This document shows positions 55,778 through 64,000 of a DNA stretch of 64,000 bases, piece by piece. Where the stretch lies: positions 434,001 through 498,000 of the forward strand of contig ABHI01000002.1 of assembly GCA_000171875.1 (NCBI GenBank). The letters are read 5' to 3'. The DNA comes from Flavobacteriales bacterium ALC-1 (lineage in GTDB: Bacteria; Bacteroidota; Bacteroidia; Flavobacteriales; Flavobacteriaceae). The notes under the pieces are model-generated. The model was not told where the DNA came from, searched no databases, and saw only the letters and a list, made by a program, of their open reading frames with translations. The position numbers were made by a program, and so were the translations under genes. Numbering within the stretch: the stretch's first letter is position 1; each line of letters begins with the position of its first letter.

Positions 55778-58039
55778 TTAATTAATAGTGATACTTAATT
55801 TCTTTGAAATATTGTTTGATGCATTCCCAATATATATATCATAGTCACCTTTTTCTAAATTCCAATCTGAAATGGATTCATCATAAAAAGCTAAATCACT
55901 CTTTTCTATAGTAATTGAAATAGATTGTTTCTCTCCTTTATCTAAATAAACTTTAGAAAATCCTTTTAGTTCTTTTATAGCGCGTTCTACCTCAGAATTT
56001 GGCTTACCTACATAAACTTGAACAACTTCGGCACCGTTTACTTGTCCAGTGTTTTCAACATTACAAGTCACAGTAAAACTATCTGTATTATTGTTTACCG
56101 TAATATCACTTACTTCAAAATTTGTATAAGATAAACCATACCCAAAAGCAAATTGCGGTTTTATATTTTTTGTATCGTGCCAACGGTAGCCTACAAGAAT
56201 ACCTTCTTTATATTCTTGTGTTGGTGATACTGGTGTATTAGATTCTAAATTAAGCGAAGCGTTTTTATTGTCTTTTTTTAATTCTACGCCAGGATAGGAT
56301 TCTACACCAAAAGAAACTGCAGCATTATCCTGAAGTTTTTTAGGAAATGAAAAGGGAAGTTTACCAGAAGGATTAACATCTCCACTAATAACATCTGCAA
56401 TTGCATGACCAGCCATTGAACCTAAATACCAAGTTTGTAATAGACCATCGACAGAATCTATCCAAGGCATTTCTACGGCATTTCCTGAGACAAGTATGAA
56501 GCCTATTTTTTTGTTGAGAGCTTTGATATCGTTTAATAATTCTATTTGACCAAATGGTAAATCAAATTGTTCCCTATCTAGATTACCTTCAGAATCTTGT
56601 AAGTGACTCTTTGATAATCCACCAACAAACAATACGATATCTGCGGTTTTAGCTACTTTAATAGCTTCGGTTTTTAAAGAATCTGCATTGTAAGGTGATG
56701 GTAAAACTTGATCATAAACCGATGCTCCTGAGCCATAACCCATGGAATAAACTATTTTGGCATTTTTATAGCGTTCTTGTAAGCCTTTTAGGGGAGAAAT
56801 TTCAAATTTTGGCTTTAACTCTGATGAACCCCCGCCTTTAGTCATAGAGCGTGTTGCGTTTTCGCCAATAACTGCAATTGTTAATCCAACGTTATCTTCA
56901 ACTGGGAAAAAACTATTGTCATTTTTAAGAAGCACAATACCTTCAGTTGCTACTTTTCTGGCAACATCATGGTGCTCTTTATTGTTTGCTCTTCCAAAAG
57001 ATTGATTATTACTCATATTGGTTCTGTATCGTAACCTTAAAACACGTCTCACCTTATCATCTAGAACACTTTCAGGAATTTCACCTTTTTTAATGGCTTC
57101 TAAAAATGGATTAGCTAAGTAATATTGACTGTAATGATTTGCAGTTGTTGTTCCTAAACCATCTGTACCAGTTCCCATTTCTATGTCTAGTCCTTTAAGA
57201 GCGGCTTCTTTAGTATTATGAGCAGAACTCCAATCGCTAATTACTACACCATCAAATTTCCAATCACCTTTTAATATTTTATTAGTTAACAACTCATGGT
57301 GCGTCGTATATTCTCCTCTAAACTTATTATATGCTCCCATTATAGACCATACTTTACCTTCAGTTACAGCAGCTTTAAAAGCAGGTAAATATATTTCGTG
57401 TAAAGCTCTATCACTAACTTCTACACTGATTTTGTCTCTCCAATGTTCTTGATTGTTTAATGCATAATGTTTCACACAAGCCGCAACTCCATTTTTTTGA
57501 ACGCCTTTTACATAAGGAACAACCATAGTAGAAGCTAAAAATGGATCTTCTCCCATGTATTCAAAATTTCTCCCATTCATAGGTGTTCTATAAATGTTTA
57601 CTCCAGGCCCAAGAAGCACATCCTTTTTGCGATATTTTGCTTCTTCTCCTAATGCTATACCAAATTGACTTGCTAAATCCGGATTAAAAGTTGAAGCTAA
57701 GCACGTTAACGCTGGGAAAGCTGTTATTGAATCATTTGTCCAGCCAGCATAAGCCCAATCATCCCAACTTATTTCTGCTCTTACGCCATGTGGTCCATCT
57801 GACATCCATATCTCAGGAATACCAAGTCTATCTACTCCTTTTGTACTAAATTTTGATTGCGCATGGCATAAATCAACTTTCTCCTCTAAGGTAAGTAATG
57901 AGATTATAGAATCTATCTTAGTTTCAATTTCTGCGGAATTTGACTCTATAGTATTTGTAGCTATATTTTTAGATTTATTACATCCTGTAACTATGAAAAG
58001 AATGAGAATAAAAAAATGTAATTTAGAACTGTTATTCAT
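55778..58039 (-). CDS. Second GH3 family beta-glucosidase-type lipoprotein
   Basis: 753 residues. Signal peptide LILFIVTGCNKSKN with lipobox. GH3 motifs: IPEIWMSDGPHGVRAE, RNFEYMGEDPFLAS, VAACVKHYALNNQEHWRD, YNKFRGEY and GVVISDWSSAHNTKEAAL, where Asp is the nucleophile. The second domain has EGIVLLKNDNSFFPV and KGGGSSELKP, and the C-terminal fibronectin III-like domain ends near GDYDIYIGNAS. It differs clearly from the other GH3 at 52369 and probably takes a different linkage or chain length. First gene of the minus-strand block, transcribed toward gluconolactonase, GH3, gntK, gnd, gntP. Confidence 0.9.
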   Translation of the reverse strand: MNNSSKLHFFILILFIVTGCNKSKNIATNTIESNSAEIETKIDSIISLLTLEEKVDLCHAQSKFSTKGVDRLGIPEIWMSDGPHGVRAEISWDDWAYAGWTNDSITAFPALTCLASTFNPDLASQFGIALGEEAKYRKKDVLLGPGVNIYRTPMNGRNFEYMGEDPFLASTMVVPYVKGVQKNGVAACVKHYALNNQEHWRDKISVEVSDRALHEIYLPAFKAAVTEGKVWSIMGAYNKFRGEYTTHHELLTNKILKGDWKFDGVVISDWSSAHNTKEAALKGLDIEMGTGTDGLGTTTANHYSQYYLANPFLEAIKKGEIPESVLDDKVRRVLRLRYRTNMSNNQSFGRANNKEHHDVARKVATEGIVLLKNDNSFFPVEDNVGLTIAVIGENATRSMTKGGGSSELKPKFEISPLKGLQERYKNAKIVYSMGYGSGASVYDQVLPSPYNADSLKTEAIKVAKTADIVLFVGGLSKSHLQDSEGNLDREQFDLPFGQIELLNDIKALNKKIGFILVSGNAVEMPWIDSVDGLLQTWYLGSMAGHAIADVISGDVNPSGKLPFSFPKKLQDNAAVSFGVESYPGVELKKDNKNASLNLESNTPVSPTQEYKEGILVGYRWHDTKNIKPQFAFGYGLSYTNFEVSDITVNNNTDSFTVTCNVENTGQVNGAEVVQVYVGKPNSEVERAIKELKGFSKVYLDKGEKQSISITIEKSDLAFYDESISDWNLEKGDYDIYIGNASNNISKKLSITIN

Positions 58040-58118
58040 TTTTGACTTTTTGATAATTTGTTAGTTTCTTAAAAAAGTTATTTAAGAATTTATGATGAAG
58101 TAAAACTACTTTAAAAGC

Positions 58119-58126
58119 CAAATTTA
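58119..58126 (-). promoter_or_regulatory. Candidate -7 box for the GH3-gluconate block
   Basis: TAAATTTG on the minus strand fits TAnnTTTG, about 80 bases before the GH3 ATG. A perfect palindrome AACAATTGTT lies upstream at 58154-58163, near where a regulator might bind. No -33 partner is seen. Confidence 0.35.
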
Positions 58127-58236
58127 GAATAAAACTAATGTGGCGAACAGTGAAACAATTGTTGCATTGACCTTTTGGTTAGTGTATTATTTTAGATTAA
58201 GAATTAAATATAAGGACAGAGGTAATAGTCTTTTTG

Positions 58237-59784
58237 CTATTGAATCTTTGATAAGTACTTGTCTTTAATTATTTGTCCAACAGGTTTGTTTTCAATCTTA
58301 CTCTCTAACCAAGAGATAATATCTAAATACAAAAATGCTCTACGCTCAAAAGGATGATCCTCATACACTTTAAGTCGTTCTAATAAATCTCTAAAGGCAT
58401 TTTTTAAATCGTGTGGATAAATATCCTGAAGTCCTCTAATAAACTTTATCATTTCTTTTTGCACTTCGTGCAAGTCGTTCATTTTTATTAAAAACTTGTA
58501 GGTGCTTCTAAGTAAAGTTTCTAAATGATAATCTAAACCGGCTTCATAATGAGCTACAAGATTCAATACTCTAGAAAAACAAAGCAAATCTTCACGCATG
58601 GAGAGTGATTTGTTAGATATAATTTTAGCTAAATATTTAATACAAGCTTTGTTGTTTCCTGCTCCAAAATGTAGACTAGCAAACTTGTAATAAAAAATCA
58701 TTTTATGATGCGGATCAATTCTTGAATCATACAAAACTAATTCCTTTTCAATTTTTGGGATCAATTCTAAACCTTCCTCAAAACTACCATCTATAAAATG
58801 CTGATTGATGCTGTGAAAGTTAGTATACAAGAAAACTAGCGTCGAAACGTTTTCATCTTTGTTAAATTTAGGATTGTCAACTATAGCTTTAAAGTGCTCT
58901 AATTTTTTTACAAATTTTGGTTTATTGTTAATGAAATAGATAGACTCTAATAAGTAGTTATTTCCTTTTAAAAAGAAGACAGGATTAAGATTAATCATGC
59001 TTGGATTCTGATGGAATAAATCTACCCATTTAGCTGCGTATCTATAACAGTTTAAAAAATCTTGAAGCAAAAAATTATACCATAAATGTGCTTTGTAGTA
59101 CCATAATTTTTCTCTAAAACCTAGCTTTTTATCTTTTACCTCAGGAAGCCTATCATTAAAGTATTCGGTAACATCATTACTCTCTTTTTCATTCTTAACA
59201 TAGCCCGTTTTTAAAATAATACTGTAAAGTTGTAATGATAAATTTGAGAGCTTACTGGCAATAACATTTTGAGCGCTCAAATCACGTGCCTGAATAGCTA
59301 ATTCGTCTGCTCGTGTACTAATGCTTCGAGTAATATATTGGGACTCAATTATTTTTTCGAGTTCAACAATTTCAAAAGCCATGTTTTTTTCTTCATTAGT
59401 AATGGCTAAATCTTTGGCTTTGTCTAATATTTTTAGACTCTGTTTATATAAACCTTTATGATACAGAATAGATGCGAAATCGAGTTGTTCTCTTATTTGG
59501 GAACGTATATTTTGGTGAGAAGGATTTAGCTTAAGGCTTATTAGGACTTGCTTATATAAATGTGCTTTTACATTGGCCAATTGTTGTTTTTTAACAATGC
59601 CGCTTTTTATAATTAATGCTTCATTGTAATTTTTTGCCTTGTCTAGAAGGTTAAAAAGATTTAAAAATTTAGAATCAGAATTTACACCAAGTCTTCCTAC
59701 ATAAAGTTTAAACTGCCGTTTTTCAGACTTAGTCAGTGACTTTACGAGTGAGAATAAATTATCTTTTTGGTCTTTAGTTGTCAA
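58237..59784 (-). CDS. Conserved TPR-like helical protein of unknown function
   Basis: 515 residues, no signal peptide. The opening SLVKSLTKSEKRQFKLYVG is a typical start of a widespread Bacteroidota family with no assigned function. The rest is alpha-helical with repeats (YHKGLYKQSLKILDKAKDLA, FHFGAGNNKACIKYLAKI) that suggest tetratricopeptide-like solenoids for protein binding. No catalytic motif. The start is a TTG at 59782-59784; no ATG is available upstream in frame. Divergent from leuA, with about 140 bases between. Confidence 0.7.
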   Translation of the reverse strand: MTTKDQKDNLFSLVKSLTKSEKRQFKLYVGRLGVNSDSKFLNLFNLLDKAKNYNEALIIKSGIVKKQQLANVKAHLYKQVLISLKLNPSHQNIRSQIREQLDFASILYHKGLYKQSLKILDKAKDLAITNEEKNMAFEIVELEKIIESQYITRSISTRADELAIQARDLSAQNVIASKLSNLSLQLYSIILKTGYVKNEKESNDVTEYFNDRLPEVKDKKLGFREKLWYYKAHLWYNFLLQDFLNCYRYAAKWVDLFHQNPSMINLNPVFFLKGNNYLLESIYFINNKPKFVKKLEHFKAIVDNPKFNKDENVSTLVFLYTNFHSINQHFIDGSFEEGLELIPKIEKELVLYDSRIDPHHKMIFYYKFASLHFGAGNNKACIKYLAKIISNKSLSMREDLLCFSRVLNLVAHYEAGLDYHLETLLRSTYKFLIKMNDLHEVQKEMIKFIRGLQDIYPHDLKNAFRDLLERLKVYEDHPFERRAFLYLDIISWLESKIENKPVGQIIKDKYLSKIQ

Positions 59785-59833
59785 TGTAAAACAAATATAT
59801 ATTATTGATAATCAATACGTTATAATGTAAATT

Positions 59834-59841
59834 TAATTTTG
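59834..59841 (+). promoter_or_regulatory. Candidate -7 box for the leucine operon
   Basis: TAATTTTG fits TAnnTTTG and leaves a leader of about 80 bases before leuA. The -33 element is not clear (a TTG lies seven bases too far). Confidence 0.3.
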
Positions 59842-59928
59842 AACATCGTAAAATTATATTAAAGTCATGGTCTTTAGATAAAATCAAAACATAAATTCGT
59901 AAGACAATACTAATCTATATTTTGATAA

Positions 59929-61104
59929 ATGTCAAATAACAATATTCAAATCTTCGATACAACACTTCGCGATGGAGAGCAAGTTCCGGGTTGTAAACTC
60001 AATACGGATCAGAAAGTTGTCATCGCTGAGCAGCTAGATACACTTGGAGTTGATGTCATTGAAGCAGGTTTTCCAGTTTCGAGTCCAGGTGATTTTAAAT
60101 CTGTTGAGGCGATTTCAAAAATTGTTAAGAATGCCACAGTTTGTGGTTTAACACGTTCAGTACAGAATGATATTAAGGTTGCAGCAGAAGCTCTAAGGTA
60201 TGCTGTGAAACCTAGGATTCATACAGGTATAGGGACTTCAGAATCACATATCGTTCATAAATTTAAAACGACTCAAGAAGATATTTTAGAGCGTGCTTAT
60301 GCAGCTGTAAAATATGCAAAATCGTTTGTTGAGGATGTGGAGTTTTATGCCGAAGATGCTGGTAGAACTGATAATGAATATTTGGCAAGAGTATGCGAAG
60401 CAGCTATAAGGGCTGGTGCAACAGTATTGAATATTCCAGATACAACGGGCTATTGTTTACCAAGTGAATATGGTGAAAAAATTAAATACTTAAAAGAAAA
60501 TGTAAAAGGTATTGAAAAGGCCATATTATCATGTCACTGTCATAATGATTTAGGCTTAGCAACAGCAAACTCTATAGAAGGAGTAATTAACGGAGCGCGT
60601 CAAATAGAATGCACTATAAATGGTATTGGTGAACGCGCAGGAAACACAGCTTTAGAAGAAGTAGTAATGGTGTTAAAACAACACCCTTACCTAAATTTAG
60701 ATACAAATATTAATACCTCTATGCTTTACGGAATGAGCCAATTGGTGAGTGATAGCATGGGGATTTATACGCAACCTAACAAGGCTATTGTTGGAGCAAA
60801 TGCCTTTGCTCATAGCTCTGGAATTCATCAAGATGGTGTGATTAAGAATCGCGAAACTTATGAGATTATAGACCCAAAAGATGTTGGTGTCACAGAATCT
60901 GCAATTGTATTAACAGCAAGAAGTGGCCGTGCAGCTTTAGCTTACAGAGCTAAAAATGTAGGTTATGAATTAACCAAGTTGCAATTGGATGAGGTCTATG
61001 CTAACTTTTTAAGTTTTGCAGATCAGAAGAAAGAAATTAATGATAATGATATTCATCAAATCATTGAAACGAGTAAAGTTTATCAAGAAATTCTTTCAGC
61101 ATAA
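59929..61104 (+). CDS. leuA: 2-isopropylmalate synthase, short form
   Basis: 391 residues. The HMGL-like TIM barrel begins [20 protein letters not shown] with metal and substrate residues, and has [17 protein letters not shown] (HxH metal ligands) and [17 protein letters not shown]. Common LeuA proteins have about 510 residues with a C-terminal allosteric leucine-binding domain; this one stops after the catalytic and subdomain region, so classical leucine feedback is not expected. It condenses acetyl-CoA and 2-oxoisovalerate, first step of leucine synthesis. Ends TAATG into leuC. Confidence 0.93.
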   Translation: MSNNNIQIFDTTLRDGEQVPGCKLNTDQKVVIAEQLDTLGVDVIEAGFPVSSPGDFKSVEAISKIVKNATVCGLTRSVQNDIKVAAEALRYAVKPRIHTGIGTSESHIVHKFKTTQEDILERAYAAVKYAKSFVEDVEFYAEDAGRTDNEYLARVCEAAIRAGATVLNIPDTTGYCLPSEYGEKIKYLKENVKGIEKAILSCHCHNDLGLATANSIEGVINGARQIECTINGIGERAGNTALEEVVMVLKQHPYLNLDTNINTSMLYGMSQLVSDSMGIYTQPNKAIVGANAFAHSSGIHQDGVIKNRETYEIIDPKDVGVTESAIVLTARSGRAALAYRAKNVGYELTKLQLDEVYANFLSFADQKKEINDNDIHQIIETSKVYQEILSA

Positions 61105-62489
61105 TGAGTAAAAAAACATTATTTGATAAAGTCTGGGATTCGCATGTGGTCAGTAGCATTGATAACGGTCCGCAGATATTGTATATAGATAAGCACTTAA
61201 TCCACGAGGTTACAAGTCCGCAAGCTTTTAATGAATTAGAAGATCGCGGAATTCCTATTTTTAGACCAGACCAGATTGTGGCGACTGCAGATCATAATAC
61301 ACCAACTTTAAATCAAGATCAACCAATTAAAGATGCGTTGTCTAGAAATCAATTAGAACAACTTTCAGAAAATTGTAGAAAAAACAATATTACATTATAT
61401 GAGTTAGGACATCAATATAATGGAATTGTGCATGTAATGGCTCCTGAGTTAGGAGTGACACAACCAGGCTCTACCATGGTCTGCGGAGATAGTCATACTT
61501 CAACTCATGGTGCCTTTGGAGCTATTGCATTTGGTATAGGAACAAGCCAGGTCGCGCAAGTTTTTGCAAGCCAGTGCTTGTTACTTACCAAGCCAAAAAG
61601 TTTAAGGGTTACCGTTAATGGAAAATTGCAGCATGGCGTCTTGCCAAAAGATGTCATTCTTTATATCATTTCAAAATTAGGAACTAATTCTGGTACAGGA
61701 TATTTCTGCGAATATGCAGGAAATGTTTTTGAAGAGATGAGTATGGAAGGTCGTATGACCGTTTGTAATATGAGTATTGAAATGGGAGCTAGAGGAGGAA
61801 TGATAGCGCCAGATGAAACTACATTTGAATATGTAAAAGGTCGAAAATTCGCGCCTCAAGGTGAAGATTTTGATAAGAAAGTGGATTATTGGAAAACGTT
61901 GCCAACAGATGATGGAGCTCAGTTTGATAAAGAATATCATTTTGAAGCTGAAGATATTGAACCAATGGTAACGTACGGAACTAATCCAGGAATGGGAATT
62001 AAAATTTCTGAAACTATTCCTGTAGATGAAAATCCGTCATTCAAAAAGTCATTAGCTTATATGAATTTTGAAGCAGGTGAAAGCTTAATCAACAAGCCTA
62101 TCAATTTTGTGTTTATAGGTAGTTGTACCAATTCTAGAATTGAAGACTTTAGAGTTGCTGCAGATTTTATAAAAGGTAAAAAGAAAGCAGATAATGTTAC
62201 GGCTTGGTTAGTGCCAGGTAGTAAACAAGTTGAAGCTCAGATTATAGAAGAAGGTTTAAAGGTTGTTTTTGATGAAGCTGGATTTGAACTCCGTCAACCA
62301 GGATGTTCGGCATGTTTGGCGATGAATGATGATAAAATCCCACAAGGAGAATATTGTGTATCTACATCCAATAGAAATTTTGAAGGACGACAAGGTCAAG
62401 GTTCTAGAACAATATTAGCAAGTCCTTTAGTAGCAGCTGCTACTGCAGTTGAAGGAAAAATAATTGATATCACTAAACACTTAAATTAA
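61104..62489 (+). CDS. leuC: 3-isopropylmalate dehydratase, large subunit
   Basis: 461 residues of the aconitase family. Substrate-binding [19 protein letters not shown] near residue 130 and the iron-sulfur ligands in [13 protein letters not shown] and [13 protein letters not shown], giving the three Cys of a [4Fe-4S] cluster. It isomerises 2- to 3-isopropylmalate with LeuD. Overlaps leuA and leuD by one base each (TAATG), so the operon is translationally coupled. Confidence 0.95.
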   Translation: MSKKTLFDKVWDSHVVSSIDNGPQILYIDKHLIHEVTSPQAFNELEDRGIPIFRPDQIVATADHNTPTLNQDQPIKDALSRNQLEQLSENCRKNNITLYELGHQYNGIVHVMAPELGVTQPGSTMVCGDSHTSTHGAFGAIAFGIGTSQVAQVFASQCLLLTKPKSLRVTVNGKLQHGVLPKDVILYIISKLGTNSGTGYFCEYAGNVFEEMSMEGRMTVCNMSIEMGARGGMIAPDETTFEYVKGRKFAPQGEDFDKKVDYWKTLPTDDGAQFDKEYHFEAEDIEPMVTYGTNPGMGIKISETIPVDENPSFKKSLAYMNFEAGESLINKPINFVFIGSCTNSRIEDFRVAADFIKGKKKADNVTAWLVPGSKQVEAQIIEEGLKVVFDEAGFELRQPGCSACLAMNDDKIPQGEYCVSTSNRNFEGRQGQGSRTILASPLVAAATAVEGKIIDITKHLN

Positions 62490-63079
62490 TGGAGAAGTTT
62501 ACAACATTAAAGTCAACAGCCATTCCATTAAATATTGAGAATGTGGACACAGATCAGATTATACCAGCACGTTTTTTAAAAGCGACAGATAAAAAAGGAT
62601 TTGGAGATAATGTATTTAGAGATTGGAGGTACAATAAAGATGGTTCTGAGAATTCAGAATTCATTTTGAACGATTCAAAATATTCTGGAAGCATTTTAGT
62701 TGCTGGGGATAATTTTGGTTGTGGTTCTAGTAGAGAGCATGCAGCATGGGCAATTGTAGGTTATGGATTTAAAGTTGTAGTCTCTAGTTTTTTTGCAGAT
62801 ATTTTTAAAGGGAATGCATTAAATAATGGGTTATTGCCAGTTCAGGTTTCTGAAACTTTTCTTAGTGACTTATTAAGTAAAATTGTATCCAATCCTGAAA
62901 CAGAGATTGATGTAAATCTTGAAAAACAAACCATTTCTATAGTGGGTTCAGATACTTCTGAAGATTTCGAAATAGACGCCTACAAAAAAACATGTATGAT
63001 TAATGGTTACGATGATATCGATTACCTAATCAATAATAAAGAACAAATTGAAGCTTTTGAAGCTCATAAGATATACTAA
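62489..63079 (+). CDS. leuD: 3-isopropylmalate dehydratase, small subunit
   Basis: 196 residues, the swivel domain of the heterodimer. [19 protein letters not shown] near the start and [20 protein letters not shown] near residue 75 are the family signature; [19 protein letters not shown] follows. Length is usual. Four bases lie between its stop and the leuB start. Confidence 0.95.
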   Translation: MEKFTTLKSTAIPLNIENVDTDQIIPARFLKATDKKGFGDNVFRDWRYNKDGSENSEFILNDSKYSGSILVAGDNFGCGSSREHAAWAIVGYGFKVVVSSFFADIFKGNALNNGLLPVQVSETFLSDLLSKIVSNPETEIDVNLEKQTISIVGSDTSEDFEIDAYKKTCMINGYDDIDYLINNKEQIEAFEAHKIY

Positions 63080-63082
63080 AAT

Positions 63083-64000
63083 ATGAAATTAAATATAGCA
63101 GTTTTGCCAGGTGATGGTATTGGCCCAGAAGTTACTAATCAAGCAATAAAAGCTTTGAAAGCTATTGCTTTAGAATTCAATCATAATTTTAAATTTGTAA
63201 CAGCAAATGTCGGTGCTATGGCTATAGATAAGCATAACGACCCTTTGCCAGAAGAAACTTTAGATTTATGTAAATCTTCAGACGCTATTTTATTTGGTGC
63301 TATTGGTCATCCTAAATATGATAATAATCCTACAGCCAAAGTGCGTCCAGAACAAGGCTTGCTCAAACTGAGAAAAGAATTAGGTTTATACGCTAACATT
63401 AGACCTGTAAAAGCTTATGAAACGTTGTTAGATAAGTCGCCTTTGAAAAAACATATTGTCCAAGGAACAGATATTAGTATTTATAGAGAGTTGACTGGAG
63501 GAATTTATTTCGGCGAAAAGCAATTGAGTGCTGATGGTAATGTGGCTTCAGATTTATGTATGTATTCTAGAGAAGAAATAGAACGCATTGCGCATTTAGC
63601 GTTTCAAGCGGCTCAAAATAGGAATAACAAAGTTACTTTGGTTGATAAGGCTAATGTTTTAGAAAGTTCAAGACTATGGAGGAAAGTTGTTGCTGAAGTG
63701 GCTGAACAATATAAGGATGTTGAGCTAGATTATTTATTTGTTGATAATGCGGCTATGCAAATGATATTAAACCCAAAACAGTTTGATGTTATTTTAACCG
63801 AAAATATGTTTGGAGATATTATAAGTGATGAAGCTAGTGTTATTGGTGGCTCAATTGGACTATTGGCCTCAGCTTCTGTTGGAGAAAAATATGCGATGTT
63901 TGAGCCTATACATGGTTCCTTTCCTCAGGCAACAGGTAAAGGAATTGCAAACCCAATAGCTTCAATATTATCGGCGGCGATGTTGTTAGAACATTTTGAT
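63083..64000 (+). CDS. leuB: 3-isopropylmalate dehydrogenase, 3' end cut by window
   Basis: 306 codons are inside the window and the frame is still open at the edge. LPGDGIGPEV at residues 8-17 starts the family fold; IRPVKAYETL, YRELTGGIYFGEK and LTENMFGDIISDEAS mark the substrate and metal sites and EPIHGSFPQATGKGIANP the NAD loop. It oxidises and decarboxylates 3-isopropylmalate. A full enzyme of this type has about 350-370 residues, so only the last 45-65 are missing. Fourth gene of the leucine operon. Confidence 0.95.
   Translation, partial: MKLNIAVLPGDGIGPEVTNQAIKALKAIALEFNHNFKFVTANVGAMAIDKHNDPLPEETLDLCKSSDAILFGAIGHPKYDNNPTAKVRPEQGLLKLRKELGLYANIRPVKAYETLLDKSPLKKHIVQGTDISIYRELTGGIYFGEKQLSADGNVASDLCMYSREEIERIAHLAFQAAQNRNNKVTLVDKANVLESSRLWRKVVAEVAEQYKDVELDYLFVDNAAMQMILNPKQFDVILTENMFGDIISDEASVIGGSIGLLASASVGEKYAMFEPIHGSFPQATGKGIANPIASILSAAMLLEHFD

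Noticed and set aside
1-64000. CRISPR array, prophage, integrase, insertion sequence or tRNA gene
   Set aside because: No regularly spaced repeats, transposase motifs, phage structural genes or tRNA cloverleaf pattern were seen on either strand.

Overview
This is a stretch of chromosome from a member of the Flavobacteriaceae (phylum Bacteroidota), probably marine. The evidence is an AT-rich sequence, candidate -7 boxes of the TAnnTTTG type, SusC/SusD pairs, a hybrid two-component sensor (HTCS), many lipoproteins with a Bacteroidota-style lipobox, and an ATP-independent, short-form LeuA operon. No rRNA, tRNA, CRISPR array, phage or transposase was found. All functional calls come from reading motifs and gene order; no database search was possible.

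Layout. 1-6.7 kb: an edge-truncated FAD/NAD oxidoreductase, a lipoprotein GH113-type glycosidase, a carboxypeptidase-regulatory-like secreted protein, a metallophosphatase, YceI with an unknown secreted partner, and a membrane AraC regulator. 6.7-14.9 kb: an arsenosugar biosynthesis island, all on the minus strand (AhpD-like protein, radical-SAM ArsS, exported rhodanese, TIGR04282 transferase, purine nucleoside phosphorylase, ArsM, then PiT phosphate permease, sterol-desaturase-like hydroxylase, DUF547 lipoprotein, TIGR04283 glycosyltransferase). Two palindromic intergenic repeats lie inside it. 15-22 kb: purine oxidation (XdhC with an uncharacterised membrane protein and a P-loop NTPase on the plus strand, facing guanine deaminase, XdhA, XdhB and a broken small membrane protein on the minus strand). 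22-24.1 kb: a frameshifted lipoprotein glycosidase. 24.1-31.7 kb: a trans-4-hydroxy-L-proline catabolic cluster (FAD dehydrogenase, 4-hydroxyproline epimerase, DUF885 peptidase-like lipoprotein, alpha-ketoglutarate semialdehyde dehydrogenase, deaminase) with a divergent AraC activator; the last two enzymes carry frameshifts. 31.7-34.9 kb: a methionine operon (metY-osmC-like-metX) behind a SAM-I riboswitch.

35-58 kb: a carbohydrate utilisation locus: sugar-porter MFS, HTCS regulator, SusC, SusD and an FG-GAP/ASPIC lipoprotein on the plus strand, convergent with a minus-strand block encoding two GH3 beta-glucosidases, a gluconolactonase-like lipoprotein, gluconokinase, 6-phosphogluconate dehydrogenase and a GntP gluconate permease. 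Together these suggest uptake of a beta-glucoside whose hydrolysis or oxidation yields gluconate, which is fed into the oxidative pentose phosphate route. 58-64 kb: a conserved TPR-like protein and the leuA-leuC-leuD-leuB leucine operon, cut by the window edge.

At least five single-event reading-frame breaks fall between 17.6 and 30.6 kb and none was found in the much longer genes elsewhere. Either this part of the chromosome is decaying or the consensus is poor there; the sequence alone cannot decide.
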